Shown: positions 1 to 10,870 of the stretch, in pieces | How the letters are laid out: every line of letters starts with the position of its first letter | Position numbering within the stretch: position 1 is the stretch's first letter | Origin: Phorcus lineatus | Lineage: Eukaryota; Mollusca; Gastropoda; Trochida; Trochidae | Length of the DNA stretch: 64,000 nucleotides | Assembly: GCA_921293015.1 (NCBI GenBank) | Contig: OV121088.1 | Span: 28,805,645-28,869,644 of the forward strand | Direction: 5' to 3' | Notes under the pieces: model-generated | Told to the model about the DNA's origin: nothing | Databases searched by the model: none | What the model saw: only the letters and a program-made list of their open reading frames with translations | Position numbers and translations under genes: made by a program

Positions 1-226
1 AACGTCTCTTGTTGGGAATTTGCCGTTTTGAGGAATTGGATTGTTAAAGTACATGCATTAGACAAACAAACCTACGACTTAAGGCCAAATCGTTAAACAT
101 TTCAAAATAGTGTACGATATATTGGCTAGATACACTGAGTATTCTCATTGATATAAGATTTTGTTTTTCGTTTTCAAACATTTTAGCCAAAACATTAATA
201 ACAACCTATCAATTAAGGGGAATGTG

Positions 227-905
227 TTAGAACTGCTGTAATTTCGAAGTTAAAGAATTCCTCTCCATACATGTATGTGAAGAAAAAATTCCAACACTGA
301 TGCCTTGGACGACAAAAAGAGGAGTCCTGTGATGTACCGAAATTCCAGCCCACGCCATTACCGTACCACCTCCAAAGCGATCAGCAATTCTTTCTCCTTG
401 CCGCCTATAGAAGCGAAGTCTGCCATCATTGAAGTGTAATGCAAATCGGGACTCATCGGTGAAGGGTGCCCGGCCCCATTGTCGCCGTATCCAGAAGAAG
501 AGGTCGTCGAACCGCTTGTGCAGAGTCGAATGTTGTGGGCTCGCAGACACCTGGTCCGATACCTGAACACCACTTCCATTTCGCAGTACATCTCTCTGTA
601 ACAACGCGCTGACGTAAGGCCATTTGAATGACATGCCGGTCTTGACGTTGCGACGTTGATCTTGGCCTACCAGACTGTGGGCGATTCTGAATGGAATTGG
701 AATGGAATGGAATGAAATCGCTGCCAAAGTCTCCCACTCTGGCTACAACCGATTCTCTGTGCCACATTCCTCTGTTTAAAACCCTGTTGAAGCCACGCAA
801 TGGCTCTTCCTCTGTCAAGTTCACACAGCTGACGTCTGACCATGTTGAAATATCAACTAAGAGCAACACGGTCATGGAAGGTTTTTTTATGCCCAAACTG
901 TCCAT
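227..905 (-). pseudogene. Tc1-like transposase relic
   Basis: Decayed Tc1/mariner-superfamily transposase read on the minus strand. One frame (about 453-700) carries the N-terminal DNA-binding signature, RPQSGRPRSTSQRQDRHVI. A second frame (about 350-560) carries the catalytic-domain signature, WGRAPFTDESRFALHF, followed by GGGTVMAWAGIS. These blocks are in the order expected for Tc1 elements but in different reading frames, and the C-terminal third with the last catalytic acidic residue is not recognisable. A functional transposase needs one continuous frame of about 340 residues, so this copy is dead. Terminal inverted repeats were not located by eye. Family assignment is firm; exact ends are not. 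Confidence 0.85.
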
Positions 906-2039
906 GGAAAGTGCTTAGTAAACAGGTTTTGTCGTCAGGATATCGTGAACCAATTTTGACACGATTTCCGCCAATAATGTTTTATATATATCTGATATGT
1001 ACATAGACAATTACCGGTAGAAAAAAAGGTTTGACCCTTAACTTCTTTTGAGATATTCATATTCTGTTTAAAATGAAAATCATTTTGTTTACAGACATGC
1101 ATTAAGTTATTATGATATAACTGGCTTCAATAAATAGTAATTTTGTAAAGCATTGATAAAGCTTTATCATATATCTCAGTTGAACTTTCTTTACATATAC
1201 ATACGTACTCATTATAAGTGAAATGACGATTCAAATAACGCCCATTGAAGAATGCTCTAATAGTTTTATCAAAGCAGAAACAGAGACTATTGGTATGTCT
1301 CCGAATTTAGTGCAATAAAAATAATCCAGTGAAATCTTTGTATCAATCCAACACCTTTTTACATTAAGTTTAACAAAAGAGCTCTACATAAATTTTAACT
1401 TCCGCGGTGACCATCATTTCCTTAATTACGGTAGTCAAACTATGATCTCAACTTTGGAATTTAACAATTTAAGATTAATGATAGAATAAGTCGTTGATAG
1501 CAAATGATTTTTTATATTTCTTTTATATATTCGCTTTTTGCTTTTTTTATTAATGGAATAAAATTTAAAGGTAATTTTAATGTAACTACACTGTCCTGTA
1601 AGATGTTCAAATAATCCTTCATTTCAAATCGAAGAAGATAAGAATTAAATGCAGTCTTTTTACAAGCTTTTTGTATAGCATACATGACAAAAGTAACTCT
1701 TTTTTTTCAAAAGAAAATTTGCTGAACGTGTTCACGTTGTAGACAGACAGACCAATCACTTACGAATTTCACATCCTATATGATTAAAATGAAAATAGAT
1801 ACCGTCCTTAAAATAGAGAATACAATAATACATGTTAGGTGTCTATAAAGGGAACTGTATAAAAATAACAAGTTACAACAAACATATATCTATTTACATA
1901 CGTATATATTAATCACATCTATTTCGATTAACAAGAAATTAACAATATCCATTTGTTCAGTATAATTTCAAGGATACATTTTTAAAAATTACACCTCTCC
2001 TATATACCCGATAAACAAAATTAATTATACTCAGGCACG
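906..2039. other. gene-free AT-rich stretch
   Basis: No open frame, RNA gene or clear repeat was recognised here. It separates the Tc1 relic from the LINE relic. Confidence 0.5.
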
Positions 2040-2835
2040 GAAATGTTTGTCTAAATAGTAATTTGAATGAAATATTTTGTGTCCATTGTATGTAATCATG
2101 TATGGTAGGTTATCAGCTTGTGTCAGAACATCTGATGGTCTTTCCGGTTATTTTGAATGTAGTATAGGAACCAGGCAGGGTTGTGTCCTTTGTCCACAGT
2201 TGTTGTTTGTTTTTTTAATCAGCTTATCGAAAGTATGGAGCAATTTGGCGGTCGTGGTATTTTTATTTCTCCTGCTGTTGATAATTTATATTCCCTAATG
2301 TTTGCAGATGATGTTTCGTCAGTTGCTGATAGTGTTATTCAGTTACAGACAAAATTCTTGTTGCAGTATGGTTCTTGGTTAATGTTGCAGATTACCTCTC
2401 CAACTAAATTATATGACAAGGGCAATCAAATTTTGGGGTAGACGTTTTACTCTTTCAAGTCAAAGATTATCTCATCAGTTTTATTTAATGTTGAACTCTC
2501 TGGATACATCTGGTCGTATTACATGGGCTTCTCAAATCAAAAGTGTTTTATTCAGATTTAGATTTGGGTTTGGTTTATTTGGATTTCTCAGAACGTTGGG
2601 GATATTATAGGGTTTATTTCTGTCTTTAAACGAAGATTGTCTAATTTCACAATTCAATTTTGTTATCTTATGTCATCAAAAGATAAAGATGTTATTAATA
2701 ATTTATGCGTTTTATACCAAGTTAGGAAAAAATGAAATTCTAATGTTTTTCTATGAAGCAATGCTAAATCTACCTACTAATGATTGTAATATGGGCCAGT
2801 GCCTTTTTGCTGAATAAAATGTCTGTTTGTCTGTA
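2040..2835 (+). mobile_element. LINE reverse transcriptase relic, 3' end
   Basis: Frameshifted remains of a non-LTR retrotransposon. The reverse-transcriptase palm is visible in two adjoining frames: a degraded GTRQGCVLCPQLL block (about 2185-2225) corresponds to the usual RQGCVLSP motif, and NLYSLMFADDVSSVADS (about 2280-2330) holds the catalytic FADD motif. Downstream frames are disrupted. The relic ends with a short non-coding tail containing GCTGAATAAAATG near 2810, which looks like a LINE 3' end with its polyadenylation signal. No endonuclease domain is present, so this is a 5'-truncated, decayed copy. Clade cannot be fixed by eye. Confidence 0.75.
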
Positions 2836-5090
2836 TATATATCTAATCATAGATTTAACTACATTTACACTACATTAATCAGAAAAAATTAAAAGTTCCA
2901 ATTTGAATATTGACGTCAACTTGAATATTAACAACAACTTAAATCTCAAATCCCTTTGACAAGAAAAGAACGAAAGCATATTGAACCCAATAAATTTGTT
3001 TTGTATCGATTTTTGTGTAACTCTTTCCAATCTCTAATTAAAGGAAAAAGAGGTTATCCAAGACTGAAAGAATTCAACGAGGGGTTGTTAAGTATCAAAA
3101 GTTCCCCATGTCAAAAGAAGTGGAGGTTCGAAGAAGCTAAGGATAAATATTGTCTTCCAAATTCTTTATTTCATGTTGAACTATCCCTTATATTGTTTCT
3201 ATGCAAGCTATAGTCTAGAAATTATTCGCAAAATCATTGATTTATGAAATATATGAGATATCAAACGAAACTTATGAACATTCTTTAATTGGTTTAACAA
3301 AACTATGTTCCTCTGTTAAAGGAGGTTGAGAGGGTTGATTATGACTTTGATACTGTTTATCACAAGAATGAGTCTCGCGTCCCTCTGATTGTTCATTAAG
3401 TTGCTTTTAATGTAACTATCTGGAAAGAGTAATTTCGTAGATGATATCTGTCTGCAATAATGAAAGTCTGCATTGAATTTGACACATAGTATATTTTATG
3501 ATTTTTTATGTGACTTATAAATATAATTAAATACAAATAAAACGGCCTTATTTCCATAGTTAAGTTCAAATCATCCCCTCTGAAAAATCAAATCAGTACA
3601 TCATTCCCCGTGCAACCTCAGTGATAGGATCAAATTCCAAAACAGTACATCGGCTGAGTGAAGGTAATCATTTGGTTTTTATTCCTATTGTCTAATCAAC
3701 GACATTTTTTAGCTCTACAAAGTAAGGATTTTTGCTTTCGAAATCATCAGTGTAGTCCGTAAGGGACAATTCGAGGTTTAATTAATCAAGTACCATAACA
3801 GTATGGTGAACGTTTTGCTAATAACTATAATTTTTCTCGTAAATTTTGCCTCTTATTCAAAGTTATTTTATCATAAATTAAGACTGGAAATCAAGCAATA
3901 TGCCGCTTCTTATTGGACACCATATTGATGAAAATCTGTAACAATCCAAAAATCTGTAGTTACCGGTAGTTCGTTTTGAAGAAAAGAACCCACGTCATAA
4001 TTTAAATATTTCTAAAAAATTAGACTGCTTTGCATAGTTAGAATGCATTATTATATATGCTTAAGGATACGAGTTAGTCAGCAGCAAAAGTACTTAACAT
4101 ATACATCAAATTTGGTACAGAATTTGTTACAGTGGATGTTCCCCAAGCTTCCCCCTTTTGTTTTGAGCTATAGTTCAAGTCTTTCTGTAGTACTGATTTG
4201 AATTGCAGTCTTTAAAGACATCGTTTTATTTTATAAATGAACATAATAAATCCATAGATAATTGTTGGACGGGTTAATTATTCAAGGAACACATTTTTTA
4301 TTCCAATGATGAGATAATGGTTGGACAATTGACTAAAAGATTACCTTCTTTTACTCTTTTTGCACTTTAAGAATGGATGAGTAAAAGCCTGCCGAATCTA
4401 ACATCTTACAATACAATACATCACCTTTTGCAACTGAACTGCCATTTCTTTTGTATATAAGTTTTGGATGATTTAACATTACAAGAATTCAAAATCAATG
4501 CAAACCTTTGACAACGTATGGCTATCATAGTAAGATGATTAAAATCTTGTTGAGTGCTTATTAAGTTAAAAGTATATAGATTTAGTCATTTATTTTGTCG
4601 CAAGCTTCATATCTCACATCTGACCTTCGTGTTAAAAACAAATTAAACTTTCAAAGTAGGAGTCACATGATATTTAGGCAATTAATGATTATAAAATTTC
4701 TCGTAGAATTCATTTTTCTCATTGAGAAAATTCAACTAATAAAAATAATCTAAGACGTATTGAATAGCAAAACATATTTTTATGACACAACATAACAGCG
4801 GAAGAGGAAGAGGGCAATTTAGTCGGAATGTAAAGTAGGAAGTGGGAGAGAAACACATCGACTGCAATCTACAATTTATTCACTCTGTCTCATTCAATAA
4901 GCTACGACTAAGAACGTGCCAAACTAAAAGAAAATAGAATACACTATTTTGAACGGAAATAATATGTGCTAGACATTCTCATCATTAACAACTTTGAGAC
5001 CTCTCTGTTTTTAAAGCACCTTTATATTTAGAACCACGCGTCTTCAATCACTCTCATGCCCGTAAACAACTGCTATTTCTAGCAACTTAG
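2836..5090. other. gene-free stretch with one unexplained short ORF
   Basis: Contains an 85-codon plus-strand ORF at 2956-3213 (begins MTRKERKHIEPNKF, lysine-rich) that matches no family I recognise; it may be chance or part of a decayed repeat. An exact TGACGTCA palindrome lies at 2911-2918. The remainder is AT-rich DNA with nothing identifiable. Confidence 0.4.
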
Positions 5091-5095
5091 TTTAC

Positions 5096-5103
5096 TATAA
5101 AAG
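5096..5103 (+). promoter_or_regulatory. TATA-box-like TATAAAAG
   Basis: A perfect TATAAAAG sits one base before the first ATG of the single-exon ORF that follows. If it is used, transcription would begin about 25-30 bases downstream, after that ATG; the next in-frame ATG (5153-5155) has a better context (A at -3, G at +4). It therefore bears on start choice. Chance occurrence in AT-rich DNA is possible. Confidence 0.4.
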
Positions 5104-5104
5104 A

Positions 5105-5689
5105 ATGGGTTCTGACAAATACACTTCACTAGTCACTACATTCTGCAACAAAATGGAAGCCATATTCAAAGCTCTCAAGAAACGCTTTTCAAATAGAAAA
5201 GTTTTTACCCAGGAACCACTGAAAATTTTCAAGATTGCCATCATTGGTTCGAGTAAAGTGAGAGGGGCTCAGATACTTTGGAATTTCTTCAAGCGGTTGC
5301 CAGAGGGACAGACCATTCTTGCCAGCCTTCACTCAGCCCAAAGAGCCAAGTTGATAGTGCATCTGATCGATACCGATGGTTGTCACCCGTTTTTTGAACA
5401 AGCAATTAGTGACTGTGAAATTTTCTTCGTTGTGCAAGAGAACAAAGACAAAAAAGAGAAGCTTACAGAATGCATCCACGAAATCCAGCAGAAGAAAGAA
5501 GGGTACCCTTCTGAAATATTCACCGTGTCTAACCCCAAGTACAATCATAATCTCACGGAAGTGTATCCAGTTCTTGACGGAGTACAGTATTCATTGTGTC
5601 AGTACTATCAGAAAATCAAAGTCAATGCTGTTTCTCCGGACTATTCCATATCTCAAAAGTTTCTCGATGACTTTTGCAATGACTTGTGA
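5105..5689 (+). CDS. Ras-like small-GTPase-fold protein with decayed G motifs (putative)
   Basis: Intact single-exon ORF of 194 codons. After a basic N-terminus, residues about 41-55 read KIFKIAIIGSSKVRG, which aligns with the beta-1/P-loop of Ras-family GTPases, but the GxxxxGK[S/T] lysine and serine are replaced. Residues about 83-88 read LIDTDG, at the place of the G3 motif WDTAG. A hydrophobic strand (EIFFVVQENKDK) and then an acidic/basic helix follow, as in the Ras fold. The G4 NKxD is replaced by a SNPKYN segment. There is no CAAX box. What is seen: hydrophobic pattern and partial motifs. Inference: a pseudo-GTPase that may not bind GTP in the usual way. Translation may start at Met17 (5153), since a TATAAAAG directly precedes the first ATG. 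The lack of introns may mean a retrocopy origin. It could also be an unrelated lineage-specific protein. Confidence 0.5.
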   Translation: MGSDKYTSLVTTFCNKMEAIFKALKKRFSNRKVFTQEPLKIFKIAIIGSSKVRGAQILWNFFKRLPEGQTILASLHSAQRAKLIVHLIDTDGCHPFFEQAISDCEIFFVVQENKDKKEKLTECIHEIQQKKEGYPSEIFTVSNPKYNHNLTEVYPVLDGVQYSLCQYYQKIKVNAVSPDYSISQKFLDDFCNDL

Positions 5690-5850
5690 AGCTATGATAT
5701 GCTACAATACTGTTCTGTTGTTGTTTTTCAAACAAGATTTAAAATGTTCAATGATAAAACTGTTCATTTTGAAATGCATATTGATTCGAATAAATTGTTT
5801 ATGCTTAACATGCGTTATCATTGATTCGGTAATAATTTAATTGTTTGCTT

Positions 5851-5856
5851 AATAAA
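5851..5856 (+). terminator. AATAAA polyadenylation signal
   Basis: AATAAA about 160 bases after the stop codon of the small-GTPase-like ORF, giving a plausible 3' UTR length. Support is positional only. Confidence 0.35.
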
Positions 5857-6699
5857 TACAGATTAAGTAAGACATTTGCTCATTTCACCAAATGTTGATG
5901 TTTAACACAATTTCAACTATCAAGAGAAAGACATTGATTCTTGCTTGAATTAAAAATCATCAATAAAATCCGAATGAATAGCAGTTTAGCGATGTTATTA
6001 TTTATACTTTATATCAATTCGTAATTACTGCAGTTATAATTATTACAATTACGTGATGGTTAATCAAGGATGATTCAAAGTACTTCCATTACTAAGCCTT
6101 ATATTCACTTCCGGTAGCGATAAATATTCAAATATCACAGTTTCCCAATCTCAAAATGCTTGGCAACATGTGTAAACACGTGTTAGCTACAATGTCTTTT
6201 ACTATTTGATGGTTGTTGGCGTCAACGTTGCGTTGATAAAGAGCGTCATTTGATGTGTCTAAATAAGATAAAATAATGTAAAAAAAAAAGACTACCGTTG
6301 GAAGATGAGATGTGCCTAAACATGTATTGCAAATTCTTGAAATGGCTCACATAAAAAAATGTCAACAAGACAAAATATTCCTTTTTGCTATTCAGAAACC
6401 AAAACTATCACTTACATGTAAGATTTTGTATTGAATGGGTTTTATCTAAGCTGTGCAAATATAAAAAAGGGTTGTTTTCAACTACAAAAAAAAGGTAATT
6501 TAAAATATATTTAAAAAACTATGGAATTAAATTACACATTGTCAAGTACATAAATAATCTTAATCTTATTAATTAGATAATAATCTTTAATCTTAAAGTT
6601 CATTGCAGAATATGTTGATATTAATTTGTACAGATATATAAAGATGAAATTTCAATATGGTTTGGTAAAGTCGACTAGAAAAAGATCACAGAATGCATC
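5857..6699. other. gene-free AT-rich stretch
   Basis: No gene or repeat recognised; several short A-runs. Confidence 0.4.
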
Positions 6700-6704
6700 A
6701 AACA

Positions 6705-7080
6705 TATCTAAATGAATGAATGTGTTTATTCATGAAGTTTCAGGCCATTTGGCCCATAGAACATAGGGCATAAACAATTTGTGCATTATGGTTAAAGACT
6801 GTACATCAAATTTTGTGATATACTAACATCAGTTGATTTTTGAATGCCGCTTAAATGCAAAAAAATAAAATTTTTGATAAGGAAAAGAAGGTATGTTTAC
6901 ACTGGGAAGACATCAACTTAATAAATTTACTATATCTAGGATAAGAATGATAACTAGGTTTACGATATTTTCTTCTAAGATCTCTGTAGGCCTCACATAC
7001 AAGCAAAAAAAAAATTATATTCGTTTTGAATTTTATGTTTTCCAAAACGTAGTCGGTCGGTAGTCGTAGGCACATAGTCG
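6705..7080 (-). mobile_element. LINE 3' end (C-terminal ORF fragment and tail)
   Basis: On the minus strand, residues AYRDLRRKYRKPSYHSYPRY followed by SKFIKLMSS match the C-terminal end seen in many CR1/Jockey-like LINE ORFs (C..Y.DLR.KY...P...KF..LM). The fragment is followed by a 3' UTR with ATGTTCTATGGGCC, then GAATAAACA, and finishes in a short CATT tandem tail, the normal 3' terminus of such elements. The 5' part is missing, as expected from truncated reverse transcription. No intact ORF. Confidence 0.7.
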
Positions 7081-7507
7081 ATCTTCTTAGTCTTTAAGTG
7101 TCGTCCTTTTTCAATTATCAGAGTATGACAGGATCATCGGAATCTTAACAGGGCTTCTCTGTATAATAGTTGGTCAATATGAAGGAGATGAATTGAAAAG
7201 TGAGTACGCGTACAGTTTCGCATTAGAGTTAATTGAAGCGTGCCAGTTCTGAATTTCAGAGTCTCTCACTCTATGTTTAAAATCAGATAGAAACAAGAAA
7301 AGCCTTTAAAAAGGCAAATTTAGAGGCGCCCTAATTAGGCTAGGAAATACTGCGAAATAATAGGGTACAAATAGGAAAGGATTTGCATGACGGCAAATGA
7401 GTAGATTAAGGCCAACAAAAGAACAAAAGACCTACATGCTATCCTCATTTAGAAAAGGTTATATAATCATTTGTTCATTGCATCAAATAAAATAGGCAAA
7501 TACGCTG

Positions 7508-7553
<46 letters not shown>
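7508..7553. repeat. (TA)n(CA)n microsatellite
   Basis: About 17 TA units followed by CA units and a short CCCAC. It directly abuts the left inverted repeat of the next element. Confidence 0.95.
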
Positions 7554-7679
7554 CCACGACTCCACCCCTCTAGCCCCCGTTCCTCTAGCCCCCTGTTGTT
7601 ACAAGCCACTAATGAGTTCCTCTAGCCCCTTGACTGGCTGTTCCATTCACTGTGTTCACTCCCCTGTAACGAGATAGGT

Positions 7680-8010
7680 TACCATTGCTGTACATGATAA
7701 TACACTTCCGTGGTGCAAAAATAGAAAGAACATCGGCTGTTTTCAAGTGTGGAAGAGAACATATGGAAATAACGGAAAATACACATATTTAGGAATTTTT
7801 CTCACTGAACACTTGGATTACAAGAGAATGGCTAAGGCAGCAGCAAGTTCCGCTAGTAGAGCCCTCGGGCTTTTTATATCCAAGTTCAAACTGCTAGGTG
7901 GCATGGAATACAGAACTTTTATTAAACTATATGACGCTATGGTATGGTCGGTGATTGACTACGGTTCGAACATTTGGGGACCATACAGTATGTCATACAT
8001 AGATTTAGAA
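7680..8010 (+). pseudogene. LINE reverse-transcriptase thumb/C-terminal fragment
   Basis: The translation includes YTYLGIFLTEHLDYKRMAKA, then ALGLFISKFKLLGG and VIDYGSNIWG. These are characteristic of the region after the palm of LINE reverse transcriptases (YLGI, A.RALG.I..K, DYG..IWG). The fragment stops abruptly near 8010, where the strand of LINE similarity switches. Confidence 0.8.
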
Positions 8011-8260
8011 AATATTTCGACGGTTTTTCTCCATGTTCCAACCATGTTGCTTTTGATCTAACGATCATTCCTTGAACTTTTGCTTTTATCAGTTCTTCAA
8101 GGTCTTCATTTAGATATTCGATTTCTTTTAAAAGATCCATTTTATCGTTATCGTTTACACATTCATCTAAAGCTTCGTTCTTTAATTTTATCTTTGTATA
8201 GATATGTAAAAGTTGATATCCACTAAACAACTCTTTCCTGCTCAAGGTCTACTCAGATGC
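8011..8260 (-). pseudogene. LINE endonuclease-RT linker fragment, reversed
   Basis: The minus-strand translation has IEYLNEDLEELIKAKVQG, then SKATWLEHGEKPSKYFLNL. The WLEHGEKPSKYF block lies just before the reverse-transcriptase domain in L1/Tx1-type and related LINEs. It sits tail-on against the plus-strand fragment to its left, so the two cannot come from one simple insertion. Confidence 0.75.
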
Positions 8261-8520
8261 GACTTCCTATCGTATAAAACAAACTACAAACAGGTAGTCC
8301 AATCTAACATCAAAGACAATCACCTCGACTCTACTCAGTAAAGTAACAGTAAAAACAACATCAGGTAGTCCAAAGACAATCACCAAAGACACTCAGTATC
8401 AGCTAATCTGACTGAGGGGAGAGAACACAGTGAATGGAACAGCCAGTCGAGGGGCTAGCGGTACTAATTATTTGCTTGTAACAACAGGGGGCTAGAGGAA
8501 CGGGGACTAGGGGAATGATA

Positions 8521-8570
8521 CCCACACCCACACACCCCCCCCCCCCCCCCCCCCCCCCCACACACACACC
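8521..8570. repeat. CA / poly-C tract
   Basis: A CCCACA-type stretch, then 25 consecutive C (8535-8559), then CA units. Such a tract is hard to sequence, so its length is uncertain. Confidence 0.95.
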
Positions 8571-9109
8571 TTTTTAAACAACACTCAACAGTCAGTCAGG
8601 CGCCGATTTATCACTTGGAGAAAGGCAATAGGGATCTATTTTTAGGATATAGGTCACAACTGATAGCGTCCAGCACCGTTCAAGATGTTCGGTGGTTTTG
8701 CAAACTAATATGTCCACATGCATCAGTTATAAATTAATTATTTCTAAACTCTCAAAGATTGCCAGGACAAGATATACATTGTATTGAAGTATGTTCTGAA
8801 GCGTATTTCACTACCTCTATCTCTGTCACTTAGTGATATCACACTAGTTGACTCGCCTTTTCACATTCTCTACTTATCGACTTGTAGCTGCTTGTTTCTC
8901 GCGTGTGTCGTTGTAAAGGAAGGGTTTTTACTTATATGGAATAGATGTTTCTGACCTTTCATGAGAAATCTATGTGTCTATTTTAGTTCACGTGCATTCA
9001 TGGAGAATTGTACTGCCGTTCTGACTCTTAAACGCCACTGATTGCTCTTCACTTTGAGATTTGCATAAACAATCGTTTTTCGTATAAAAGGTTGCCAATT
9101 ATTTCGGAA

Positions 9110-9680
9110 TACCCAGACGGTCACGTGGTTCTAAATTTAATACAGATGTGTTCATTGTTTACGATATTGCCGAAATACAAAGAGGCTAAGTATGATTGGT
9201 TGAAAGTTCCTTTGAAGATTCCAAGTGTAACATAGAGAGACATATCAGCTGTTAAGATGGTTGGAGGCTTCGGGCCTCCAACCAATAAGTCTATGTGTCC
9301 GACGTTCTTATAAGTCCACACGTATCCATAGCCATAATCGAAAAGACAGACAATTTTTTACGCCTATAACCCATGAACTTCTGCCTACATCATTAAGTTT
9401 TAGTAACATCTTGTATGTCTGTTAAGGAAGTCTCTCGTTGTCCATATATAGTATCTTAACCCAGTATTTGATACATTTATAAAAACAGTTAGTGTGTATT
9501 TTGAGCCTTCCGCACTCGCCTAATACATCATCGTTGCTTGCCGAAGTATTTTGTTTGAACTTTTTCTAATAAATCGATGTTGTTGAGTCCCCATATTTCT
9601 ACGCCGTAAGTAAGAATAGGTAAAATCATACTTTCAAAAAGATTGGCTGCTGTTGATATAGGTACACCGCCGGTTATCAA
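9110..9680 (-). mobile_element. decayed LINE C-terminal region
   Basis: On the minus strand ESMILPILTYGVEIWGLNN (about 9580-9640) matches the conserved PILTYG.EIWG block of LINE reverse transcriptases. After several frameshifts, downstream pieces resemble the usual K-W-L-I-L and G-Y-G-x-W segments. No open frame spans the region. It contains a compact hairpin at 9259-9283. Confidence 0.65.
9259..9283. repeat. 10-bp perfect hairpin, loop TTCGG
   Basis: GGTTGGAGGC and its exact complement are separated by TTCGG. It lies within the decayed LINE, so a role in that element's RNA is possible but unproven. Confidence 0.7.
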
Positions 9681-9983
9681 ACATATATGATATTAAAATG
9701 TAATTTCAAAATAAATGTATGGACAAAGGGCTTCATAAACACTTAATTGAGTAAAACCATAGCATTGTGAGTAAAATTAGCAATAGAAATAATAACATTG
9801 TGAAGTCATTAGTTTTCAGATGTCAAAGCATTGGCGGTTGTGTAACAACCGACCCCTCCTCGACTAAACGAACACAGTTTCTGAGATCATTTTGTGTACC
9901 ATAAAGACAAACTTTCTTTTCCTACGAAAAGCAAGATAACCCTTTCGTTATTGTAAAACACACTGATGTATCAATGTCTTAAC

Positions 9984-10533
9984 TTCCAACATCCCATCTG
10001 AGGAAACCTCCAAAATCCCTGGAACTAGGTGGATCGATACTGGTGCAGCAGATGGAAGAATCTGCAACATTAAGTGAATTTGACTCAGATATATACATGT
10101 TTAGATTCCACAGGTATTTCTTCAAATAAAATTTGAAATAGACCAAGTGAGTCGATAAGATATTTTTTAGATCCATGTGATATGATATAAAATTGATGAA
10201 CTTCATGATGTCAAGAGTAAGAAATGAAACACTGTGACTGCTGTTTGATTTTTCTTAGTGATTTAACCCCACTTACAATTGCTCTCAATTCTTTTATCTT
10301 GTGAAAATGTTTCAAAATTATTTCATGAATGACTATAAATATGGCTTTCACAGGGAAATATTTTCATGTATGTCTGTATGTACAGGTATGTCCTGTGAAT
10401 GCTAAAAGAAATAATTGTCTAGATGTACCTCGTACAGGCCTTTCATAAAATCCTGTTGCTCTTGGTGGGACAATGGTGCAGGGTCTTCTGGATGGCGCGG
10501 ATCAAAATCTATTACTTCCTCCATGAGCCATAC
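9984..10533 (-). CDS. possible small minus-strand gene, two exons (hypothetical)
   Basis: Two candidate coding exons on the minus strand, with matching phase-0 splice sites. Exon A spans 10533-10429 (acceptor TTTTGAAG, donor GAG/GTACAT). It has an in-frame ATG at 10524-10522 and reads MEEVIDFDPRHPEDPAPLS, ending MKGLYE. Exon B spans 10061-9984 (acceptor ATGTTGCAG, donor GAA/GTTAAG) and reads ILPSAAPVSIHLVPGILEV, ending MLE. The acidic, proline-containing composition, low lysine/phenylalanine bias and coherent phase are unlike nearby noise. About 340 bp upstream lies a patch with an E-box and an RFX-like motif and, near 10796, a good donor (CCAT/GTAAGG) that could end an untranslated first exon. 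I do not recognise the protein, and further 3' exons were not found. It could be chance. Confidence 0.3.
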
Positions 10534-10699
10534 CTTCAAAACAAGGGAAACTATCATGCTTATTTGCATTCCCAATAAATATATTGTAACTCAATATAAA
10601 TCAGCCTTGTTCAAATTCTGGCTTTTTTTTCATTTGAGAAGGCTTTATGATAACGTTTCAGCCCCTCTTTCAATTCCTAAAGAAAGATCTTTTATAACT

Positions 10700-10800
10700 A
10701 TTTTTTTAAATGACCATCCCTAACCTTTCGTATTTATTTTCATGATCCTCCCCTGGTAGCTGCATATTCAATATATGTAATAAATGACCGGTCCCTTACA
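10700..10800. repeat. dispersed repeat (copy 1), ends in ATAAATGACCGGTCCCTTA
   Basis: The 19-base string ATAAATGACCGGTCCCTTA (10781-10799) recurs exactly at 54257-54275. Neighbouring text here (CATGATCCTCCCC) is matched near the second copy in the opposite orientation (GGGGGAGGGTCATG), suggesting remains of a repeat family with mirrored ends. Confidence 0.5.
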
Positions 10801-10870
10801 TGGACTACATGGAAGAACAATAAACATCAACAACCACAACCTCCATTTTTACGCTTAAGCGTGTCCCATG

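Larger units (their letters stand above)
7565..8513. mobile_element. inverted-repeat element enclosing LINE pieces
   Basis: Two imperfect inverted repeats of about 100 bp flank 750 bp of sequence. The left arm (7565-7665) contains CTCTAGCCCCC, TGTTGTTACAAGC, and GACTGGCTGTTCCATTCAC; the right arm (8415-8513) is its reverse complement with a few mismatches. Both arms are G/C-run rich, unlike the surroundings. The outer edges abut simple repeats ((TA)n(CA)n on the left, CA/poly-C on the right), so no target-site duplication can be read. The interior holds two LINE fragments in opposite orientation. It may be a fold-back element or a rearranged LINE array. Confidence 0.75.

Noticed and set aside
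2956-3213. 85-codon lysine-rich ORF as a gene
   Set aside because: No recognisable domain, no splice or promoter context, next to a LINE relic; left as unexplained.
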